From NCBI GenBank assembly GCA_035934405.1, contig DASYXW010000074.1, positions 1 through 64,000 of the forward strand: a stretch of DNA of 64,000 bases, read 5' to 3'. The DNA comes from DASYXW01 sp035934405. GTDB taxonomy: Bacteria > Acidobacteriota > Terriglobia > UBA7540. A model generated the notes under the pieces. The model ran no database searches. It was not told the DNA's origin and worked only from the letters and a program-made list of their open reading frames with translations. The translations under genes were made by a program, and so were the position numbers. Of the stretch, positions 32,556 through 42,291 are shown piece by piece. How positions within the stretch are numbered: position 1 is the stretch's first letter; every line of letters starts with the position of its first letter.

Positions 32556-33863
32556 GGGTGACGTAAATTTGTGCGTGTAAAAGGAGGAGGGTGTAAGTTG
32601 GTTTCGCCTTGCCAGCGAAGACCAAAATCCTTGAAAAGGAGACTTACACCCCGATGGGCAGAATATTCCGATGGACGGAGCAATTTCAACATTTTGCGGA
32701 AGAGGTGAGGAGAGTTTTTGAGGTGACCTGTACGGGCAGACGAAGCAGGCGTGGAAAAGGTTCTTGGAGGAGCAATCCGGGAAGGAGCGGGACCGCTACC
32801 TGGGGGTGGAGGACTACGAGCGGGCGGGGGAGAAGCGGCGCGGGTATCGCAACGGATTTTATGTTCGCGATTTCGTGACCCGGCTGGGGACGCTGCGCCT
32901 GCGGGTGGCGCGCGCGCGCCCGGAGTTTTCGGCCGCCGGGCCTGGAGCGCTTTCAACGGCGGGCGGAAGACGTGATGCTGCTGATCCGGGAAGCGTTTCT
33001 GCGCGGCATCTCGACGCGGCAGGTGGGACGGGTGGTGGCGATCCTCACCGAAGAGGCGGTGAGCGCACAGACGGTCTCGAAGTTGAGCCGTCATCTGGAC
33101 CGGTTGGTGAAGGCGTTCCAACAGGCGCCCTTGCGAGACGAGTGGGCGTACTTGTTTCTGGACGGCGTGAGCCTGCGGGTGCGGCGGCCGAGCGGGCGGA
33201 AGCGAGTCCAGATGCTGGTCGCCTACGGCGTGCGGGCGAACGGCACTCGTCAGTTGCTGGCCTTTCTGCGCAGCCAGGGCGAGAGTCAGGCGGCCTGGGA
33301 AGGCTTTCTGAACCATCTGTATGCACGCGGGCTCCGTGGCCAGAACCTGCTGCTGATGGTCACCGACGGTTGTCCGGGGCTGGCCGCCGCGCTCCAGACC
33401 GTTTATCCGCAGGTGAAGCATCAGTGCTGCTGGGTGCACAAGATGCGGAATATTTTGGAGCCCGTCCGCCAGCGGGATTACGCGGCGGTAAAAGGCGATG
33501 CGCAGGCGATCGATCGAGCCGAGAATCGGCGCCAGGCGGAGCGGGCGTTTCGCCACGTTCGAGCTCGCTGGCAGGGGAGCTACGCGGCGATGGTGAAACG
33601 GCTGGAGCGAGATTGGCCCGAGATTGGCCCGAGCTGCTCACCTTCTTCGACTTCCCCCGGCACCTTTGGCGCAAGCTGCGCACCACGAATGTTATCGAGC
33701 GATGCTTTGTGGAGGTGCGCCGTCGCACCCGACCGATGGTCTGCTTCGTGAACGTCGAGATCGTGGACCGAATCATCTATGCCATCTTCAATGGCTACAA
33801 CGAACATCACGAATGACGGAACCGTACCCTCCGCCTTTTTACACAAGCAGCTTGACATCACCC
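32556..33863 (+). mobile_element. Decayed IS256-type insertion sequence
   Basis: Imperfect terminal inverted repeats of about 38 bases bound the element: the left end (32556-32592) starts GGGTGACGTAAATTTGTGCG, and the right end (33826-33863), read in reverse, starts GGGTGATGTCAAGCTGCTTG; both continue into a GTGTAAAA..GGAGGGT block. A transposase with frame breaks fills the inside. No clear target duplication is seen. It lies between rlmN and the efflux cluster. Confidence 0.82.
32654..33816 (+). pseudogene. IS256-family transposase, three frame breaks
   Basis: The protein is spread over shifted frames: MGRIFRWTEQFQHFAEEVRR, then GVEDYERAGEKRRGYRNGF, then VMLLIREAFLRGISTRQVGR through YLFLDGVSLRV and MVTDGCPGL, then ELLTFFDFPRHLWRKLRTTN with VIERCFVEVRRRTRPM. 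The DDE residues are all still encoded (Asp in LDGV, Asp in TDGC, Glu in IERC). Breaks lie near 32740, near 32945 and at 33622. The last is a perfect 11-base tandem duplication of GATTGGCCCGA (33611-33632); removing one copy restores the frame. Confidence 0.88.
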
Positions 33864-33914
33864 GTCGTCGGACGGCGCTTGCCTAAAAGACACTTCGAGT
33901 GCTAGAGTTTCGGG

Positions 33915-34238
33915 GTGAACCGTGGAGCGCTCAGAGTTCTCGTTCTGCTATGGCTGGGCTGGTACCTCTCAGGCCCCTTGAGTGAAAGCGTTGACTTTTG
34001 GGATGCGCCTCGGGAGGAGATGCACGACATCATGCGCTCGGCCGGGGGCGCAGTACCCCTGGCTGCTGCCGCCTTCTGTTTCGCAGTCCTACTGCTTCGA
34101 AAGTGGCGCGAGCGTTGTTGGTTTCTGGGCAGAGTCCACCGGGGCCGCTCCTTGCCTTTGACTTTCCGACTGCCGGCGCTCACGTTTCTTGCCGCACCTG
34201 CTCTTTCGCCTTCTCCCCCACTGCCTCTTCGCATCTAG
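33915..34238 (+). CDS. Small inner-membrane protein of the efflux locus
   Basis: This 107-residue protein starts at GTG 33915. It has one hydrophobic N-terminal segment (about 6-22), a short acidic loop (SVDFWDAPREEMHDIMRSA), a second helix (about 43-62) and a basic tail. I do not recognise a named family. Position just ahead of the RND operon on the same strand suggests it belongs to it. The C-terminal half after residue 75 is low complexity and may be poorly conserved. Confidence 0.55.
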   Translation: MNRGALRVLVLLWLGWYLSGPLSESVDFWDAPREEMHDIMRSAGGAVPLAAAAFCFAVLLLRKWRERCWFLGRVHRGRSLPLTFRLPALTFLAAPALSPSPPLPLRI

Positions 34239-34350
34239 ACTTTCCCCCTCGTTGGTCCACCGCCAAGGACGCATCTCGACATTCGTGTGCCAGTTTTGGT
34301 TCACAGTGAAGTCTCTGGGAAAGAACTGCGCCACCCTTCGGGAGAGGATT

Positions 34351-35769
34351 ATGACCCTGTCAAAGAAAGTCATAGGGATGTGCGCGGTCCTTTTGATGGC
34401 CGGCTGCGCCCCGCTGCAAACGTACCGACCTCGGCCCATCTCTCCCGCTGAAACCGCATCGAGCCTTGAAACTCGAAGCTTGTCGGATCCCAGACTGAAG
34501 GCATTTGTCGAGCGGAATCTCGGTCGTGACCCCGGCGCGTGGCCACCGAAAACCTGGGACCTTCGTTTGCTGACCCTGGCAGCCTTCTATTTCAATCCCA
34601 CACTGGACGTGGCGCGCGCGCGCGTAGCCGCTGCTGAAGGCACCATTGTAACCGCGCGCGCCCGTCCCAATCCCACCCTCAGCGTGACACCGGGAATACC
34701 GAGCCCCTATCTGCTGGGCTTGGATCTTCGCGTGCCCATCGAGACCGCGGGGAAGCGAGGCTACCGGGTCAAAACGGCTCAAGCGTTGAGCGAGTCCGCC
34801 AGGCTGGATCTCGCTGGAGCGGCGTGGCGCGTGCGCAGCGGCGTGCGAGCCGCTCTGCTCGATCATTTCACTGCCGTGCAGGATCTCGCGCTTTTGCGCT
34901 CAGAAGAGGAGACGCGCTCCCAGCAGGTCAGCCTGCTGGTGCGCCGGCTTGAGGTGGGCGAGGTCGCCCGACCAGAAGTGGACGCCGGCCGCCTTGGGCT
35001 GCTGAATACCCGAGTTGCAATACGTACCGCCGAGGGTCGCGTGGCCGAAGCGCGGACCGCTCTCGCCGCGGCGGTTGGGATACCCGTCTCAGGAATGGCC
35101 GGGGTGGAGTTCTCATGGCCCGGCTTCGAGCAGCCGCCAACCGCGCAGTCTCTTTCCCCAAAGCTCATCCAGCGCGAAGCCGTTTTGAACCGGCTGGACG
35201 TCCGGCGCGCGCTCGCTGAATACGCGGCGATGGAGGCGGCGCTTCAACTCGAAATCGCCAGGCAGCATCCGGATTTTCAAATCGGCCCCGGCTACCAGTT
35301 CGAGGAAAGCAACAACTTTTTCACTCTCGGACTCGCAGCCACGCTGCCCATTTTCAATCGCAACCAGGGCCCCATTGCCCAGGCGGAAGCTGGACGGAAG
35401 GAAGCCGCAGCCCAATTTCTCTCGACGCAGGCCCAGGTGATTGCCCAGAGCGAGGAGGCGCTGGCCCGTTACCGCTCGGCATTGCACGAACTGCAGGAGG
35501 CAAGGGAATCGTTGACCCGGCTCCAGACGCGGCGCGAGCGCATGACGCAGCGTGCCGTCTCAGCCGGCGAGTCCGACCGCCTGGCCCTGAACGCCGTGGT
35601 GCTCGAGAGGTCGACCGTAGCCCAAGCGTCCTTCGCCGCCCTGGTACGGGCGCAGAGCGCCTTAGGTCAGCTTGAGGATGCTGTCGAGCGGCCGCTCGAG
35701 ACGGGTGACATCCCGCCGCTCGGCCCTCAGTCGCCCGTTTTGAAGGATCACAACAAGGAGGTCAAGTGA
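34351..35769 (+). CDS. TolC/CusC-like outer-membrane efflux lipoprotein
   Basis: This 472-residue outer-membrane factor has a lipoprotein signal with lipobox LMAGC (Cys19) and two OEP repeats with long helices (about 95-270 and 290-460); GPGYQFEESNNFFTLGLAATLP is the typical second-repeat strand. It should form a trimeric channel for the RND pump encoded downstream. ATG 34351 follows GGGAGAGG; it overlaps the adaptor gene by one base (TGATG). Confidence 0.9.
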   Translation: MTLSKKVIGMCAVLLMAGCAPLQTYRPRPISPAETASSLETRSLSDPRLKAFVERNLGRDPGAWPPKTWDLRLLTLAAFYFNPTLDVARARVAAAEGTIVTARARPNPTLSVTPGIPSPYLLGLDLRVPIETAGKRGYRVKTAQALSESARLDLAGAAWRVRSGVRAALLDHFTAVQDLALLRSEEETRSQQVSLLVRRLEVGEVARPEVDAGRLGLLNTRVAIRTAEGRVAEARTALAAAVGIPVSGMAGVEFSWPGFEQPPTAQSLSPKLIQREAVLNRLDVRRALAEYAAMEAALQLEIARQHPDFQIGPGYQFEESNNFFTLGLAATLPIFNRNQGPIAQAEAGRKEAAAQFLSTQAQVIAQSEEALARYRSALHELQEARESLTRLQTRRERMTQRAVSAGESDRLALNAVVLERSTVAQASFAALVRAQSALGQLEDAVERPLETGDIPPLGPQSPVLKDHNKEVK

Positions 35770-36812
35770 TGAAAACGAGTTTGCGGTGGACATTCACCAT
35801 CGCCATCGCTCTGGCGTTGGCTGTCATTCTGATGCGGGCGCTTCACCAGGTCCATGCAGCCCCGCCTGACCAGGATGACGATGAGGAGGCCGTCAAAACG
35901 CCTTCGCGGGTTTCGGTGCAAAATGACGAAACGGTGGTCAGCTTGAGCCCCGGGACCCAGCACCGCGCCGGAATCGTCGTGGCTTCTCTCAAGGCCGTCA
36001 CGACTCGCGGGCAAATGACCGCCCCCGCCGTCGTCTTATCGGCGCAAGAGATTGTCAGCCTGCGGAACAACTACCTCGCTGCGCAGACCAGGCTCGAGAA
36101 GGCACGCGCCACTGCGGAGGTGGCCCAGCAGGAATACAGGCGTCTGGCTGCCCTGTACCGCGACAATCAGAATGCCTCCCGGAAGGCGGTCCAGTCTGCG
36201 CAGGGCACCTTGCGCTTGGGCCAGGCCGATGTTCAAGCGGCGCAGCAGGATCTGTCATTGCAGGCGCTGGCCGTACACGCCAGCTGGGGAGACACGGTCG
36301 GAAAATGGGTGGTTGACGGCCCGCCGACGCTCGACCGCGTTCTCAACCAGCATGAATTTCTCGTGCAAGTTACATTGCCCGCCGGCACCGGCTTCACGGC
36401 TCCCCCAACCATCTCACTCGAGATTTCCGGATCGATTCGCACCCCGGCCAGGTTGATTTCGACGTTCCCGCGAATTGATCCACGCATCCAGGGGGTCAGC
36501 TTCCTGTATATCACGGCCAACCATCCTGGTTTCGCGCCGGAACTAAGTCTGGTGGCTCACCTGTCGGTCGGGCGTCTGATGCGGGGCGTGCTGGTGCCGG
36601 AATCCGCCATCGTGTGGTGGCAAGGGAGCGCTTGGGCGTATCAGCAGTCTGCGCCGGGGCGTTTCGTTCCTCACCACGTACCCACCGGGACGCCGCTTGC
36701 CGACGGGCTCTTTGTTTCCAGCGGCTTTGTTCCCGGAGACCAGATCGTGGTGCGGGGCGCGCAGGCTCTGCTCTCCGAAGAGTTCCGCTCGCAAATCCAA
36801 CCGGAGCATTAA
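35769..36812 (+). CDS. RND periplasmic adaptor (membrane fusion protein)
   Basis: This 347-residue protein has an N-terminal membrane anchor (about 7-25), a short beta domain, a helical hairpin (about 95-165: RNNYLAAQTRLEKARATAEV) and beta-barrel/membrane-proximal domains (VLVPESAIVW near 280, VVRGAQALLSEEF at the end). It bridges the inner-membrane pump and outer-membrane channel. The lipoyl halves are short compared with CusB. A GTG at 35766 is an alternative start one codon earlier. Confidence 0.85.
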   Translation: MKTSLRWTFTIAIALALAVILMRALHQVHAAPPDQDDDEEAVKTPSRVSVQNDETVVSLSPGTQHRAGIVVASLKAVTTRGQMTAPAVVLSAQEIVSLRNNYLAAQTRLEKARATAEVAQQEYRRLAALYRDNQNASRKAVQSAQGTLRLGQADVQAAQQDLSLQALAVHASWGDTVGKWVVDGPPTLDRVLNQHEFLVQVTLPAGTGFTAPPTISLEISGSIRTPARLISTFPRIDPRIQGVSFLYITANHPGFAPELSLVAHLSVGRLMRGVLVPESAIVWWQGSAWAYQQSAPGRFVPHHVPTGTPLADGLFVSSGFVPGDQIVVRGAQALLSEEFRSQIQPEH

Positions 36813-36824
36813 GCACACTCCCTT

Positions 36825-39800
36825 ATGCTGCCTGCCATCGTCCGATTTTCGCTTTGTTTTCGTGGCATCGTTATCGCGCTCGCTTGCGCGCTGCTCGGTT
36901 ACGGAATCTATGCGCTGACCCAGGCGCGGTATGACGTCTTCCCGGAGTTCGCGCCGCCCCAGGTCGTCATTCAGACTGAGGCGCCGGGCTTGGCTCCTGA
37001 GCAGGTCGAACTGCTGGCGACGCAGCCGATTGAAAACGCCATCGTCGGAGTGCCGGGAATCGAGTCCCTCCGCTCCGGCTCCATCCAGGGGCTCTCCGTA
37101 ATTACCGTGGTTTTCAGCCCGAGCAGCAGTATCTACCTCGATCGCCAGGTGGTGGGCGAGCGGTTGTCAACGCTGGCCGGCACACTGCCGGCAGGGGTCC
37201 AGGCTCCCATCATGACTCCGCTTACTTCTTCCACCAGCATTGTGATGGCTGTGGGCCTCACCTGGCCGCAGCACGCGCTGATGGACCTGACAACGGTAGC
37301 CGACTGGACCATCAAACAACAGCTTCTGGCCGTGCCGGGGGTTGCGAAGGTCTCAATCTTCGGCGAGGAAGCCAGGCAGCTCCAGCTCCAGTTCATCCCT
37401 GAACGGCTAATTCAATACGACCTGACCGTCAACGACGTGATCGCAGCCGCCCGCCAGGCTACGGGCATTCGCGGCGCCGGCTTCGTCGACACACCCAATC
37501 AGCGCATCGTGCTCGAGACCCAGGGCCAGTCGATCACGTCAGAGCAAATTTCCAGGACCATCCTCCTCCACCGCAACGCAGCCAACGTCACCCTGGGAGA
37601 TGTCTGCCACGTGGTCGACGCCCCTGCGCCGCCGATCGGCGCCGCCTCGATCCGAGGTGAGCCCGGCTTAATGCTCATGGTCTCGTCGCAGTACGGAGCC
37701 AACACGCTGGAGGTCACGCGCGGACTCGACCGGGCGCTCGGGGAGCTTCGCCCCGCTCTCGCCAGACAGGGAATCGTCGTACACGCCGATGTCTTTCGTC
37801 CGGCAGACTTCATCCAGACGGCGCTGCACAATGTCCGGTCATCATTGCTCATCGGCGCGGCGCTGATTATCGTGGTGTTGTTCTTATTCCTCTTCAACCT
37901 GCGCACAGCCGCCATCTCCTGCACCGCCATTCCTCTTTCGTTGCTGGCGGCCGTGATCGTACTGGAAAAGCTGGGGTTCAGCCTGAACACCATGACCCTA
38001 GGCGGCTTGGTCATTGCCATCGGCGAAGTCGTGGACGACGCGGTCATCGACGTCGAGAACATCTACCGGCGCCTGCGCGAGAACCGCGCCTCGCAGGCCC
38101 CGCGCTCGGTCTTCCAGGTTGTGTTCGATGCTTCTATCGAAGTGCGCAGCGCTGTTGTGTATGCCACTTTCACCGTGATTCTGGTTTTCGTTCCGGTTCT
38201 CACGATGGCGGGCCTCGCCGGACGCATCTTCGCCCCTCTCGGCATGGCCTACATCTGGGCCATTCTGGCCTCTTTGGTCGTAGCTCTCACCGTGACGCCC
38301 GCGCTTTGTTTTCTCTTGCTAGGTGGCCGTGATCTTCCGCCCCGGGAGCCGGCCCTGGTTCGGTGGCTCAGAACTGGCTATCAAAAGTTGGTGCGAGGCG
38401 TGGAAGAAGCTCCCCTGCTCGTGATGGCAGCGGTTGCGGTGATGATTCTTCTGGGCGTTGCCATCTTACCCTTCCTGCAGGGCTCCTTTCTGCCGCATCT
38501 CCGGGAGGGGAATCTCACCGTGCATATGACGGCGGTTCCTGGGACCTCCATCCAGGAGTCGCTGCGATTGGGCGACGGCGTCACCCGGGCGCTCCTTAAG
38601 ATTCCGGCGGTGCGGTCGGTCGCGCAACGGGTGGGAAGGGCGGAACTCGCCGATGATACCTCCGGAACCCACTCCAGCGAGTTTGAGGTGGGTTTCAAGG
38701 CCCTCAACGGAAGCCAGGCGGCGATCGCGCTGGGGGAAATTCAACGGGCGCTGGCGCAGTTTGCCGGGGCCACTTTCTCAGCCAATAGCTTCCTCACGGA
38801 ACGCATCAATGAGACGCTCTCAGGCTACACTGGCGGAATCGTAGTCAATATTTTTGGCAACGACCTCGACCAGCTCGACCGGGAAGCGCAGCAGGTTGCC
38901 GGGGCCCTGGGGCACGTCCCCGGCGCAACGGGCGTCCAGCTCCAGTCTCCACCGGGCATGCCGCAGGTGGTCGTCCGGCTGCGCCGGAACGATCTCGCGC
39001 GCTGGGGCTTCGATCCGGTCCAGGTGCTCGACGTGGTCGAAACCGCTTTCGGCGGCGATACCGTTGGCCAGGTCTACGAAGGAAATAGGGTCTTCGATGT
39101 CTCGGTGATCCTGGCTCCAGATGAGCGCCACAGCGTGGAAGCGATCGGCGCCCTCCCGCTGCGCGGCCCTGACGGTAACTACGTCCCCCTCCGGCAGCTC
39201 GCCGACATCTACGAAACCTCCGGTCGTTACATGATCCTGCACGAAGGCGCGCGCCGTGTGCAGACGGTTACGTGTAATGTGTCAGGCCGCGACCTCGCTT
39301 CGTTCGTAAACGAAGCGCGGAGCCGCATCTCTGGTCTTTCCTTCCCGGCCGGGACCTACATTGAATTCGCCGGCACGGCTGCGGCGCAAGCCCAATCCCG
39401 TCATGACCTGCTGGTCCACTCGCTGCTGGCCGGGCTCGGCATCATACTGCTGCTTTCGGTGGTGATGGGAAGCTATCGCAACTTGCTGCTCGTCCTCGCG
39501 AACTTGCCGTTTGCACTGGTGGGTGGCGTGCTGGCGGCGTGGGCGACCGGTGGCAACCTTTCGCTTGGATCCTTGGTCGGCTTTGTCACCCTGTTCGGAA
39601 TCACGCTGCGCAACTCCATCATGATGATCTCCCACTATGAACATCTGGTCGGAGTGGAAGGTATGACTTGGGGACCGGATGCTGCCATTCGTGGTGCCTC
39701 GGAGCGGCTGGCGCCGATCTTGATGACCGCGCTGGTAACCGGGCTGGGTTTACTTCCCCTCGCCATCGGCAGCGGGGATCCCGGCCGCGAGGTCGAGGGT

Positions 39801-39926
39801 CCGATGGCAGTCGTCATTCTGGGTGGCCTTGTCACATCAACTGTGCTCAATCTTCTGGTATTGCCCACCCTGGCGTTACGCTCCGGACGGTTCGAAAAGG
39901 GTCAGGAGCGATGGAGTGGCGCGTGA
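36825..39926 (+). CDS. RND efflux permease (heavy-metal/HAE type)
   Basis: This 1033-residue pump shows the RND layout: first membrane helix (about 10-30), large periplasmic loop, helices 2-6, GGLVIAIGEVVDDAVIDVEN as the helix-4 motif with its acidic residues, second loop (about 560-850), and helices 8-12 with FVTLFGITLRNSIMM. Paired acidic residues in helix 4 favour a proton-driven pump of the CusA/CzcA-like group, so metal export is the leading guess, but the substrate is not certain. Thirteen bases after the adaptor gene. Confidence 0.93.
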   Translation: MLPAIVRFSLCFRGIVIALACALLGYGIYALTQARYDVFPEFAPPQVVIQTEAPGLAPEQVELLATQPIENAIVGVPGIESLRSGSIQGLSVITVVFSPSSSIYLDRQVVGERLSTLAGTLPAGVQAPIMTPLTSSTSIVMAVGLTWPQHALMDLTTVADWTIKQQLLAVPGVAKVSIFGEEARQLQLQFIPERLIQYDLTVNDVIAAARQATGIRGAGFVDTPNQRIVLETQGQSITSEQISRTILLHRNAANVTLGDVCHVVDAPAPPIGAASIRGEPGLMLMVSSQYGANTLEVTRGLDRALGELRPALARQGIVVHADVFRPADFIQTALHNVRSSLLIGAALIIVVLFLFLFNLRTAAISCTAIPLSLLAAVIVLEKLGFSLNTMTLGGLVIAIGEVVDDAVIDVENIYRRLRENRASQAPRSVFQVVFDASIEVRSAVVYATFTVILVFVPVLTMAGLAGRIFAPLGMAYIWAILASLVVALTVTPALCFLLLGGRDLPPREPALVRWLRTGYQKLVRGVEEAPLLVMAAVAVMILLGVAILPFLQGSFLPHLREGNLTVHMTAVPGTSIQESLRLGDGVTRALLKIPAVRSVAQRVGRAELADDTSGTHSSEFEVGFKALNGSQAAIALGEIQRALAQFAGATFSANSFLTERINETLSGYTGGIVVNIFGNDLDQLDREAQQVAGALGHVPGATGVQLQSPPGMPQVVVRLRRNDLARWGFDPVQVLDVVETAFGGDTVGQVYEGNRVFDVSVILAPDERHSVEAIGALPLRGPDGNYVPLRQLADIYETSGRYMILHEGARRVQTVTCNVSGRDLASFVNEARSRISGLSFPAGTYIEFAGTAAAQAQSRHDLLVHSLLAGLGIILLLSVVMGSYRNLLLVLANLPFALVGGVLAAWATGGNLSLGSLVGFVTLFGITLRNSIMMISHYEHLVGVEGMTWGPDAAIRGASERLAPILMTALVTGLGLLPLAIGSGDPGREVEGPMAVVILGGLVTSTVLNLLVLPTLALRSGRFEKGQERWSGA

Positions 39927-40091
39927 GTTGCCAATCGGATTCGCCCGGCAGGTCACGACGTTCGAAGATCGATCCCGATTGACTCCCGTCTTCGAGGGCG
40001 CGAAGGACATCGGGACGTCGCACATCTCCGAGATGATTCAGTACCGGTCACTCGACCGGAACTACGGGGCTTGAAGGCGCGCAGCGCCTGC

Positions 40092-40949
40092 CTACCTGAG
40101 CAGATCCTCGAGCCGCACCGCCTGGCCGGTCTTTGCGTCGCGATACTTGATGATGACCGGCGTGTAGAGCGAGATTCCCAACTCCTTACCGCGGCCCTGG
40201 GTAACGGCGCGTGCCCCGGGCACGACGACGGCGCCGGGGGGAATCATCAAAGGCTGGTTTTCCTGGCCCTGGTCGCCCGGTTCACCGCGACGATAAACCG
40301 TATCGCGCACGAGGTCGTAGACGGGCGTCGAGCCGGTCAAGATCACGCCGGCGGCGAGCACGGCCCCGCGGCCCACAATCGCGCCCTCGTAGACACCGCA
40401 GTTGCCGCCCACCAGCGCGTCGTCCTCGATAATGACCGGCATGGCGCCCACCGGCTCAATCACACCGCCAATCTGCGCCCCGGCCGAGAGATGCACGCGC
40501 TCGCCCACCTGCGCGCAGGAGCCGACGAGCGCATGCGAATCAATCAGCGTGCCATCATCCACGTAAGCGCCTACGTTGACGAACATCGGCGGCATGCAGA
40601 TGACGTTCTTGCCGAGGTAACAGCCGTCGCGAATGGACGACCCGCCGGGCACCACCCGAACGTTCTGCTCCGCGGGGATCTGCTTTAACGGATAGGTGTG
40701 CTTGTCGCGAAAGGGCAGGCCGAGTCCGGACATCTCCACCACACGACCGATGCGAAATCCCAGCAGGATGCCTTGCTTCACCCAGGCGTTGACCTTCCAG
40801 CCGGTGGGCGAGGCAGCGTCCGGCTCCGCGGCGCGGATGCTGCCATCGTTCAGGGCAGCCTTGAGCTCATCAAAGGCTTGGGAGAATTCGGCGCCATAGG
40901 GCTCGGTGGGACGCGCGAAGAGTTCTTCGATCCGAGTTTCAAGAATCAT
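40092..40949 (-). CDS. dapD: Tetrahydrodipicolinate N-succinyltransferase
   Basis: This 285-residue enzyme succinylates tetrahydrodipicolinate in DAP/lysine synthesis. The N-terminal helical domain is followed by the left-handed beta helix of hexapeptide repeats (about 105-230: SIRDGCYLGKNVICMPPM, GTLIDSHALVGSCAQVG, GGNCGVYEGAIVG) and a C-terminal strand with LYTPVIIKYRD. Length matches DapD. It is on the same strand as dapA and dapB, with two unrelated genes between. Confidence 0.95.
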   Translation of the reverse strand: MILETRIEELFARPTEPYGAEFSQAFDELKAALNDGSIRAAEPDAASPTGWKVNAWVKQGILLGFRIGRVVEMSGLGLPFRDKHTYPLKQIPAEQNVRVVPGGSSIRDGCYLGKNVICMPPMFVNVGAYVDDGTLIDSHALVGSCAQVGERVHLSAGAQIGGVIEPVGAMPVIIEDDALVGGNCGVYEGAIVGRGAVLAAGVILTGSTPVYDLVRDTVYRRGEPGDQGQENQPLMIPPGAVVVPGARAVTQGRGKELGISLYTPVIIKYRDAKTGQAVRLEDLLR

Positions 40950-40965
40950 CCGCTACCGTCATGTC

Positions 40966-41415
40966 CTAACATGTTTGATGTTCGGAGGTACCTACATCTC
41001 GACCATCCAACTCTCGCATAATCCCTTCAGCAACGTCGGGCCAGAGGCGTTGGAATCCGCTACGAACGCGTTTAAGGAGCTCCGGTGTAACAGCCCTCAG
41101 CCCCTCCCAAGATCGAGGTGGAAGACAACAGTTCACCTGGAATTCGAATCGCAGCGGCCAGATCGCGTCTCTCGTGGCCTTCTCCTCGTTCCATTCCAAT
41201 GTATTCTCTTCCATTAGGCCGACAATCGGTCCATAGCCTACGACGCCGCAGACAGGCGAAGTCACGTAAAAGAGAACAACGTCGAACCCGGTGTTGATCC
41301 CTTCCCAAAGACGACGCTGCGTGGTCTTCAACCCCCAAATCCTCCGCTGAGTCAGAGCTGTTATCCAATTCTCACGCCTCCCTACGGCAAGCCAGTGTTG
41401 CTTGGTCGGAGTCAT
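40966..41415 (-). CDS. EVE-domain protein
   Basis: This 149-residue protein is of the EVE (PUA-like) type: HWLAVGRRENW at the N-terminus, WGLKTTQRRLWEGINTGFDV, VVLFYVTSPVCGVVGYG, and IWPLRFEFQVN. EVE domains bind modified bases in DNA or RNA. ATG 41415 follows GAGGAGGG; an upstream TTG is less likely. It is downstream of the dap/PEP-mutase run and 16 bases ahead of dapD, but I see no restriction or defence partner. Confidence 0.8.
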   Translation of the reverse strand: MTPTKQHWLAVGRRENWITALTQRRIWGLKTTQRRLWEGINTGFDVVLFYVTSPVCGVVGYGPIVGLMEENTLEWNEEKATRDAIWPLRFEFQVNCCLPPRSWEGLRAVTPELLKRVRSGFQRLWPDVAEGIMRELDGRDVGTSEHQTC

Positions 41416-41463
41416 ATTCCCTCCTCTCAATTCGCAGAACCTAGTGCTGGTGCGAGAGTACGC

Positions 41464-42288
41464 CTATCGCACTAACACGTTCAACTCGGCGTACGGTATC
41501 CCCCAACCGTTCAGCGTGGCGAAGGTCCCCTTCTCGCGGACTTCGTGCGCGAATCGCGAGAACAACCCCAACGCCGCACGCGCGGGCCACGACCCGAAGC
41601 TGAGGCGCCTCACCCCGAGCTGCTGCAATTCGGGAACAGACGGTACCCCAGGCCCGGCAAGAATGTTGAGCGGCCCCTTTACGGCTTGCACGAGCTTGCC
41701 AATGGTTTCGGCATCGTAGACACAGGGCGCGAACAGGCTGTCGGCACCGGCCTCGCGGTAGGCGTTCAGCCTCCGGACGGCATGTTCGAGGCGGGCGGCG
41801 GGCTCGCCAACTTGCGCCAGATAGACGTCGGTACGGGCGTTGATTACCACATGGATGCCGAGGGATTCGCCGACATCGCGGATACGCTTGATCTTTTCCA
41901 CGTGGACGGATACATCGACAAGGGCTGACTCGTCTTTGCCGTCCTCGATGTTCAAGCCCACGGCGCCGGCCTTGATCAGACCGCGCGCGATTTCCTCCAT
42001 GTCCTCGGGACGATCGCCGTAGCCCGCCTCGAGGTCCGCGCTCACCGGCAGCGCGACCTTGGCGGCGATGCGTTTGACCACGGCCAGCATTTCGGCGCGC
42101 GGGATGCGCTCGCCGTCCGGGTAGCCGAGCGAATTGGCGACGGCGGCGCTTGAGGTAGCGATGGCGGGGAAGCCCGCCTGCTCCACGATCCGCGCGCTGA
42201 CCACGTCCCACACGTTCGCCAGCACCAGGACGCCGGGTCCCTGATGAAGGTCGCGAAACCTCTCGGCTTTTTCCTTCTGAGTCGGCAT
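41464..42288 (-). CDS. PEP mutase/isocitrate lyase family protein
   Basis: This 274-residue TIM-barrel enzyme of the PEP mutase/ICL superfamily has FATSSAAVA-like ATSSAAVANSLGYPDGE, VSADLEAGYGDRPEDM (metal Asp), GLNIEDGKDE (Glu) and INARTDVYL. The catalytic-loop Cys of isocitrate/methylisocitrate lyases (KKCGH) is absent; the loop reads IEDGKDESALVDV, as in oxaloacetate decarboxylase-like or phosphonate-related members. Reaction unknown. Three bases from the dapA stop region, so in the dap operon. Confidence 0.83.
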   Translation of the reverse strand: MPTQKEKAERFRDLHQGPGVLVLANVWDVVSARIVEQAGFPAIATSSAAVANSLGYPDGERIPRAEMLAVVKRIAAKVALPVSADLEAGYGDRPEDMEEIARGLIKAGAVGLNIEDGKDESALVDVSVHVEKIKRIRDVGESLGIHVVINARTDVYLAQVGEPAARLEHAVRRLNAYREAGADSLFAPCVYDAETIGKLVQAVKGPLNILAGPGVPSVPELQQLGVRRLSFGSWPARAALGLFSRFAHEVREKGTFATLNGWGIPYAELNVLVR

Positions 42289-42291
42289 GAT

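Noticed and set aside
39927..40091. Possible gene fragment after the RND pump (frame ending SLDRNYGA)
   Set aside because: Too short, no start, and no match to a family I can name; kept as unassigned intergenic sequence.
40966..41415. EVE-domain gene as part of a defence island
   Set aside because: No restriction, methylase or toxin genes nearby; the neighbours are lysine-pathway genes.
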